Assembly (NCBI GenBank): GCA_949357655.1
Contig: CASHTG010000020.1
Span: forward strand, 930,001-994,000
Source: Parascedosporium putredinis
Taxonomy: Eukaryota; Ascomycota; Sordariomycetes; Microascales; Microascaceae
Direction of reading: 5' to 3'
DNA length: 64,000 nucleotides
The position numbers were made by a program, and so were the translations under genes. Shown piece after piece: positions 57,955-64,000 of this stretch; positions within the stretch are counted from its first letter, which is position 1, and each line of letters begins with the position of its first letter. The notes beneath the pieces are model-generated. The model did no database searches. It saw nothing but the letters and a program-made list of their open reading frames with translations, and had not been told where the DNA came from.

Positions 57955-58871
57955 TCCTTCTAGGACGCCCCAGTTTTCTTTCCCCACATAGTAACGATGT
58001 CTTCCCTTTTTTCTTTTTCCCTTTATTTAGCCTTCTCCTATACAGCCCTTTCTCGACAATATCAAGAGAAGAAGGCGACAATAAAGGAGGCCCGGCTTTC
58101 CCACCTTTCCGGTAGCCCCGCTTTTCTCGCGACCGGAAACCTACAGGAACGATGTCGTCGCGGCCCTCGACCAAGTGCATCTAGCGAGTTGTATGGGGGA
58201 CATATCAGCAGCACGCCCGGTTGGCTGAGGGGCCCAACGTCTTGGTGGAGATCGGGCTTCACTTGATCATTTTTACCATAATAGCGAGGCATCCTGGTCA
58301 GTTCGTCAGCCTTGCCGAACATACACTCAACTGTACGGATGCGAATGATTTAGCTTTAGGAATCAAGAAGCCTAGAACGCCATGGTGGCATAGGATTTAG
58401 AGAGACTCATGGCACAGCCTTGTATTGGTACTGATTATTGATTTGATAATACTTTTTTTTGTATTCCCTGACGCTTTTCCTTGGCCGAAATATTGCGGCC
58501 GCGTTGTGTATAACTAGGTGACTTCACCAGACAATGAGCATGCAGTGCGAAGAATGATGACGATGCGAAACGAGACAGAAGCGCGAGTCTCCCGAGTCAA
58601 TTAAGTGAAAACGGAACAGAGCCTAAGTGAATACAGGATGTAGACGATGCGTAACCGGAAGGAGCTTTCCAAGATAAGCCAAGGTATATATGAATTAAGA
58701 AGCAAAATACGAGCTCCAAGGTAGGAGGATGGCTTAGAGAGGCTAAGAAGGGAGAGGGGGATGAAGTACATGAGAAACGCCCAGAAAACGCCACGACGAT
58801 GATGCTACGAGTCCCTCCAAGAAAAACAAAAGCAAAACAAGATAAAATGAAGCAAGAACGCTTTATTCGAT
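57955..58871. other. Convergent intergenic region
   Basis: 900 bp between convergent 3' ends, with T-rich and CT-rich parts at 57997-58060. No gene recognised. Confidence 0.55.
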
Positions 58872-59509
58872 TTATCCCGCCGCTTCTTTGACCTTGCCCT
58901 CCATAAGAGGAGGCTCATCGATGAACTCGGGCATCTCATCCTGCATAAAAGAAGGCATGGCGCCCATCTCCGACTCCCTCTCCATCTCAATCTCCATGCC
59001 GAGGGCCTCGAGCTCGGCATCGAGCTCGGACTCGTCCACGTCCTCGGGTATGTCGTAGTTCCTCGCCAAGCTGTCCTGGATCTCGTTGCCGACGTCGAGC
59101 AGATCCGCCATCTCGTCCTGGAGGCGCTCTATGCGATCGATATCGACCTTGCCGTACTGGCGCTTGAGCTCCTTGTTGGTAGTCTTGAGGGCGTCGACGG
59201 TGGTCATGACGTTTTTGAGGTTGTCCTGCATGGTCTGGGCTTGCTCCATGTTCCAGACCTGGCCCTGGAGCTGGTCGCGCTGGGACTCGTACATGCGGCG
59301 GCGCTGGAGGACCTTGGCGGCTTTTTGCTTGAGGGCGGACTTGCCGGGCCCGTCGCGCATCTTGGCGAGCTTGGACGAGTAGGTGGTGAGCTCGGCGTTG
59401 ATGGAGGCGAGCTTGACGTCGATGGAGGCGATGCGGTCGTCGATGTTGGAGATGGCGGAGTTGAGGGTGGGTTTGGTGCCCTTGGGGGCGGCGCCGAAAA
59501 GCGGTTCAT
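58872..59509 (-). CDS. vps60: ESCRT-III-associated protein Vps60 (CHMP5)
   Basis: Snf7-family protein acting with Vta1 to regulate Vps4 in multivesicular-body sorting. The start MNRF is followed by FGAAPKGTKPTLNSAISNID in the frame obtained when the AAAA run at 59497-59500 (TTTT on the coding strand) gains one base; the remainder is clean and intronless. Family text includes MRDGPGKSALKQKAAKVLQ, then NMEQAQTMQDNLKNVMTTVD, TTNKELKRQYGKVDID, DEMADLLDVGNEIQDSL and ELDAELEALGMEIE. The acidic C-terminus ends VKEAAG. Corrected length is 212 aa, right for Vps60. Vps32/Snf7 is excluded by the YGKVDIDRIERLQDEMADL segment. Confidence 0.92.
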
Positions 59510-60174
59510 GGCTGCTTAGGGAGGGCGGAGAGAGAGAGGAAAGGGTGTCGTTGCTGTTTAATGTCGGAAACTAGAGGGGGGAGGGTGATGGATCTGGGGC
59601 AAGGCAAGAAGATGGACCGTTGGGGGAGGGGTAAATGAAGACGTAGGTGTCGTTTCCAAGAGTCTTTGCCAATGCTTGCGAGCCGACCAAGTGCAGAGCG
59701 AAAGGCCGATCCTTGTAGATGCGAGGGTTGTTGTGAAGAAAGGGCTTGCAAGCGAGGTCGGGCGAGAGTGGATGGCTGAAGGTTGGGAACGAAGGGGGCA
59801 GAGGTGGCGATGACGATGGTGGGGTTTTTGGAAATTCAGCTGCCTGCAGGTTCTGGCGACGGCACCTCGCCAAGCAGCAGCGAGCACTCGCCAAGGACTG
59901 AATGGCCCTTTTCCCCTTGTGCCCAGGCTTGGCTAATGGTTCTGCCGATATTCTGCCGATCATGCCCCTCCAAATCCTGGGCAACCCCACTAACATATGC
60001 ATTTCAATGTTGCTGAGCGAGCATCGAGAAGCGCGCACAGAAAAGAAGAGGGCTGAGAGCTAGCGAGTTGATCTTTTGTCTTTTTATTCTGTTCCCCTCT
60101 TTCAAGGTGATCTGTGCGTCTAAAAGGGAGAGTAAAAAATACAAAAAAAATACACAATTCTCTCGAGACCTCAG
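59510..60174. promoter_or_regulatory. Shared divergent promoter of VPS60 and the SET-domain gene
   Basis: 665 bp between two divergent start codons, with no supported coding sequence. No TATA box assigned. An A-rich stretch at 60131-60150 precedes the SET-gene start. Confidence 0.5.
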
Positions 60175-61611
60175 ATGGCAGAACAAACCTCCCAAGAGGG
60201 TCGCTTCCAAACCCTCCTCAGCTGGGCCACCACAAATGGAGCTCAACTCCACCCCAATATTGAAATCTCTCAGGACCCAGCCACGGGTGCCGGGTTCACG
60301 GTCAAAGCGGAACCCCCGGGCCTCCAAGTGAGCAGCGGCGAAACCGTGGTTACATGCCCTATGCCCATCACCTTGTCCTACCTCAACGCCCTCTCCAATC
60401 CGCCGCCGGGCTTCCGCCAAGAGCCGGAAGAAGCAAGGTTCCCTTCCGAGTTCCTCTCCGGCGCACCACCGCACGTTATCGGGCGCTTCTTCCTCGTCAA
60501 ACAGTACCTTCTCGGCAGGGACTCCTTCTGGTGGCCGTACATCCAGGCCCTGCCGCAGCCGGACCTCCCGTCCGAATGGCTCATTCCACCCTTTTGGCCC
60601 GAGGCGGACGCAGCCTATCTCAACGGGACGAATCTGGAGGTGTCCATCCACGAGATAAGAACGACGCTCGGCGCCGAGTACGAGGAAGCTACCAAGCTCT
60701 TGGCCGGCTGGCCGGGCGCGGACGAGTACACGCCCGACTTATACCACTGGGCGTATGCCATCTACACCAGCCGGAGTTTCATGCCCACGCTTGTCGTGCC
60801 CGACATCACCGCAAAGGACCACGCCACGGGTATCGACTGGGATAGCTTCTCCATCCTTCTCCCGCTCTTCGATATCGGCAACCACGACATGACGGCGCTC
60901 ACCTCGTGGAAGACGGACCGCGAGGCGCAGTCCTGCGAGCTCCTCACGTTCAACGTGAAGCCGTACACTTCTGGCTGCCAAGTCTTTAACAACTACGGCG
61001 TCAAGACCAACGCGAAGCTTCTCCTCGCGTACGGCTTCACGCTCGAAGAGACGCCGACCCTGCAAAACGACTACGTCCACGTCCGCAAGCGCGTCGTCCA
61101 CGACCCGAGCGCGGCTGGGCCTTTGCCCCCGGCGCCCGAGTACCTGTTTTCCCTGAGGCCCATGATGGACCCCCGCTCTTACGTCGGCGGAGTCTCGCAG
61201 CATGCGTACCGTGATCTTGGGCCGAGACTGTTTCCGGCGTTTAGGCACATCCAAGCCTCCATGGTCTTGGATATCTTGGAGCAGATCTTGAACAACAACG
61301 CGGCCTTTAGAGACCCTGAAATCCCCACCACGGAGGATTATTTGCGCAAAGTCCTCGTCGCGGACCTCTCCCGGGACAAGGCAGCCGTGCTACAAATCAT
61401 ACTCGCCACCGTCCAGCAAAAAGCGCTCCAGGAACTGGATAAGCTCGACGAAAACGAGCCGATGCCCTCGGAAGATGAAGAGCTTTCGCAGAATCAGTTG
61501 CTTGCACTGAATTTCAGAAATCAGTGCCGCTCCGTGCTTCATAATGTCATGGACTCGATTCAGGAGTCTACCGAGGATGATCGCTTCATTTCTATCATGG
61601 GGCCCGAATAA
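60175..61611 (+). CDS. SET-domain protein lysine methyltransferase (Rubisco LSMT / RKM / SETD3 type)
   Basis: An uninterrupted 478-aa reading frame without introns or frame errors. Start MAEQTSQEGRFQTLLSWATT resembles other LSMT-type proteins. The split SET domain includes GAGFTVKAEPPGLQ, a long insert (ARFPSEFLSGAP, then GRDSFWWPYIQALPQ) and the core PLFDIGNHDMTALTSW (the NH motif) with FNNYGVKTNAKLLLAYGF, which carries the AdoMet/lysine-channel tyrosine. The C-terminal part, helical and acidic, corresponds to the Rubs-subs-bind region. Substrate is unknown: yeast relatives (Rkm1-4) methylate ribosomal proteins and Efm1 an elongation factor. Divergent to VPS60. Confidence 0.87.
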   Translation: MAEQTSQEGRFQTLLSWATTNGAQLHPNIEISQDPATGAGFTVKAEPPGLQVSSGETVVTCPMPITLSYLNALSNPPPGFRQEPEEARFPSEFLSGAPPHVIGRFFLVKQYLLGRDSFWWPYIQALPQPDLPSEWLIPPFWPEADAAYLNGTNLEVSIHEIRTTLGAEYEEATKLLAGWPGADEYTPDLYHWAYAIYTSRSFMPTLVVPDITAKDHATGIDWDSFSILLPLFDIGNHDMTALTSWKTDREAQSCELLTFNVKPYTSGCQVFNNYGVKTNAKLLLAYGFTLEETPTLQNDYVHVRKRVVHDPSAAGPLPPAPEYLFSLRPMMDPRSYVGGVSQHAYRDLGPRLFPAFRHIQASMVLDILEQILNNNAAFRDPEIPTTEDYLRKVLVADLSRDKAAVLQIILATVQQKALQELDKLDENEPMPSEDEELSQNQLLALNFRNQCRSVLHNVMDSIQESTEDDRFISIMGPE

Positions 61612-61809
61612 AGAAGCCCAATGAGCGAAACCAGGCAGTACTCCTAGCTTCCAGTTTACTTTTTTCTTCTTCTTCTCATTTTCTCCGCCCCGCTATAGTT
61701 CAGAGAGATACGCCACCTCCGTCGAGTGGAGATGTCAGCGGGTGCCCAGAACATCTACATTACGCACACTAGTTTTCCTCTCTCAACCTTCACGCTTCTC
61801 GACATCCAT

Positions 61810-63302
61810 TCAAGTACTTGACGATCGAAGGTTCTGGTAAACGGCCTTCTCGAGCTTATCCCACAGACTAGTCATAACAGAATCACCGTGAGGTTGAACG
61901 TTAGTGATGATCATGGCGGCAATGCCTGCCTTGGGATCCAGCCACTATACCGCGAGGGTCACAATGATTCTCAGTCAGCACTCGCAGTTCTCACACAAAT
62001 GGAAACGGCGACCACCACCAGGCGTTGTTAAAAAAAAAAAAGATTTCGGTTGACAACTCACCCATCTCGAATTCGCGGCTCCGCTCCACGCCAAACTTCC
62101 CTTGTTACGCTTCTCGGGAATATCATCCACGTTGATCACGCCGCCGATGCCGTGCGTGAGCTTCGGCTCCGCCGGGAACTCGGGCGCAAACGCATCCTTA
62201 ACCATGTTGGCGATCAAGTTCAAAACGTACTCCTGGGACTCGTTGATCTGCGGCGTCAGCATCACGTCGAGCGTCTCCTTCTTAACCACCCTGCCGGCCA
62301 TCAAAGCGCCGAGGAACGCGGCGTAGTCCCTGCCCGTGGTGAAGATGCCCGCGCCCGCGCTCTCAATCTCGTGCGCCTCCTCGTTGAACTCGGGCAGCCC
62401 CGCCTTGAGCGTGCCGTCCTCCTGCCGGTACAGGTAGGCGGCCCGCTGCTCCTCGCTTATCTGGGTCATCTTGCGCGGCCAGAAGCCGGATTCCGTCATG
62501 CCTAGCGGGTCGAAGACGTTTTCCTGGAGGTACTCGCTCAGGCGCTTGCCGGTGACGGCCTCGAGGACCTGGCCCGCCCAGTCGGTGCTGAAGCCGTAGT
62601 ACCACCCTTCGCCGGGGGCGAATTTGAGGGGCACGTCGAACCCGGCCTTGGACCAGTCGTGGCAGTTGACCTTGCGGCCGGTGACCTGGCTCCACTTGAT
62701 GAGGTCCGGGTCGGCGATATCAACTCCGAATCCGGCAGTGTGGGTTAACAGGTGCCTGGGCAGCATTAGTGATATGTCCCAACCCGTGAATTTATACCAT
62801 AGATATAGACAGTAGTTTTTTTCCTCTTCTGCTGGTTCGATGTTGTCCATACATAGCCCCTAGATATAGCAAGGCTTTCGGTTTATAGCTCCTACGGGAA
62901 TCCCTCTATGCGAACAGCACCTCACGATACGACTTACTTCAAGGTCATGGGGCTCGTGTTCGGCCTTAGCTTTGGCGTATCGCCATCAAAGCCATCGATG
63001 ATTTGTGCCTCCGCCAATTCCTTGACGAGAGGTCTGCAGTCGGTATCAAGGGAGATGAGGCCCCGCTCGACGAGCTGCAGCATGGCCGCGATCGTGATGA
63101 TCTTGGACATGGATGCGATCCACGTGAAAGACCTATCGGTCCAGGCTGGCGAAGAGAGGTCTGGGCTGGTGCGCCCTGCCGAACCGAGGTATAGGACGTC
63201 GTCCTTTGTGACAACCGCAAAGGTAGCTCCTAGGAGCTTGCCTTTGGTGTCTTCGCCATTAGCGATATGGTCCTGGAGGATGGCGTCGAGCTGAGCCTTC
63301 AT
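61810..63302 (-). CDS. Beta-lactamase-fold serine hydrolase (class C / EstB / LovD-like)
   Basis: A serine esterase, peptidase or transesterase. Exons are 63302-62938, 62755-62062 and 61944-61810, with canonical sites; all frames are clean and the product is 397 aa. Start MKAQLDAILQDHIANGEDTK. The catalytic SxxK is S64-M-S-K67 in TWIASMSKIITIAAMLQLVE. The second-motif tyrosine lies in WYYGFSTDW near residue 175, and the HLLTHTAGFG and KRLSEYLQENVFDPLGM segments are typical of the family. A late HGIGGVINVDD and the segment LAWSGAANSRWWLDPKAG carry the third, KTG-like motif (W-S-G-A-A-N). No signal peptide, so cytosolic. Secondary-metabolite transesterases and detoxifying esterases are both possible; nothing nearby decides. 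Confidence 0.87.
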
Positions 63303-64000
63303 TGTGCGCCGGGTTTATTATACAGGAAATGAAAAGGGAGGGATTCGATACGCAAGAAAGGTGAAATGGCTAAACAAGATCAGGTTATAGAAAGAATCAA
63401 GATACAATCACTCCGAATACAGGTAGCACAAGAAGAATGGAATAATTCGATTCCTCGTTTGTGTTGGAACATGACGCTCTATATATTCCCAACGCCACAG
63501 GCCACAGTCTCCCCGCTTGGCGGCAAGGTGATGTGCAGACAGATCACCAAAACGAGTCTAGACATTCATAGAGTAATGGCCTCTTCTTTCACCGGCTTTG
63601 GAACTCCCCATTCGGGTTGGATGATCGATTCAATTAGACTCGATAATCCCACTTCGCCATGTTACACGGTGCGCCACCCGGACAATAGGACAATTGGACC
63701 CTAAAAAAAGATACGAAATACGGCGCGCTCCAGCGCCAAGATTGACCAACAAAAGCACTTCAACCCTGGACGAGTCCCAGCCCTATGGGGTCGAGAGGGG
63801 TTCTCGACCCCAGATGTATTACCCATGTGGGAGGAGAGGGGTAACGGAGCTGCATTTGATCCCGCAACGTCACGTAGGAGCTTTCTGTGAGTCATTGAAG
63901 ATGGGGCTTTTCGACCTCAGGCTAGGCAGCCAAGGAGAAAGGACAATTGATTATCCGACTCGAGGTCATGGCAGAAATACCATGCATCCCTTGATTCACC
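63303..64000. other. Right edge, promoter of the serine hydrolase gene
   Basis: 700 bp with no recognisable gene. Contains the 5' flank of the hydrolase gene. Confidence 0.5.

Noticed and set aside
59571..60038. 155-codon minus-strand open frame upstream of VPS60
   Set aside because: Lies in the divergent promoter, Pro/Ser-rich, and no family recognised.

Overview
The window is nuclear DNA from a filamentous ascomycete (Pezizomycotina, most likely Sordariomycetes, perhaps Hypocreales; the order is an inference from protein flavour only). The reasons are short GT-AG introns of about 50-150 bp, CT-rich leaders, a tRNA with a short intron, and fungal families: Rtt106, a DUF1742 protein, a Pth11-like 7TM protein, Cdc24, a FWD-1-type F-box/WD40 protein, Mrp10 and a DUF7580 protein. 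No bacterial operons, CRISPR arrays, viral genes or intact transposons were recognised.

Layout. 0.5-2.3 kb: M20 carboxypeptidase S-like gene. 2.3-6.4 kb: no recognisable gene. 6.4-9.6 kb: divergent DUF1742 / RTT106 pair. 9.8-11.0 kb: L-lactate dehydrogenase. 12.5 kb: tRNA-Thr(CGU) with intron. 13.4-14.1 kb: secreted GPI-anchored wall protein. 18.1-19.7 kb: Pth11-like membrane protein. 19.7-25.3 kb: long gene-free stretch. 25.3-27.8 kb: Artemis/SNM1-like nuclease in eight exons. 28.2-32.2 kb: accessory patch with a DUF7580 gene, a 123-bp tandem repeat, a truncated N-terminal-domain gene and a lone WD40 fragment. 33.3-38.2 kb: FAD phenol-hydroxylase-type monooxygenase followed by a zinc alcohol dehydrogenase. 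38.8-43.1 kb: large nuclear-looking protein with a triplicated, unrecognised motif. 44.2-44.6 kb: MRP10. 45.8-49.0 kb: CDC24. 49.0-54.8 kb: long gene-free stretch. 54.8-58.0 kb: F-box/WD40 gene (FWD-1 type). 58.9-61.6 kb: divergent VPS60 and SET-domain methyltransferase genes. 61.8-63.3 kb: beta-lactamase-fold serine hydrolase.

A property that cuts across the window: most longer conserved genes are broken by frame changes not explained by introns, and nearly all are repaired by adding one base to a short homopolymer (CCCC, AAAA, TTTT). The SET-domain gene, the serine hydrolase, MRP10 and the exons of several genes are clean. I read this as systematic homopolymer under-calling in the assembly rather than a run of pseudogenes. 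Each broken gene is annotated over its full span, with the position of the shift noted.

The genes are mostly unrelated housekeeping loci: chromatin (RTT106), DNA repair (Artemis-like), polarity (CDC24), the ESCRT pathway (VPS60), mitochondrial translation (MRP10) and ubiquitin ligation (F-box/WD40). The most unusual items are the triplicated STNT...LPDTPT motif protein at 41 kb, the QNG-repeat tail on the monooxygenase, the 23-nt micro-exon in the DUF1742 gene, and the tandem-repeat / decayed incompatibility-type patch at 28-32 kb.
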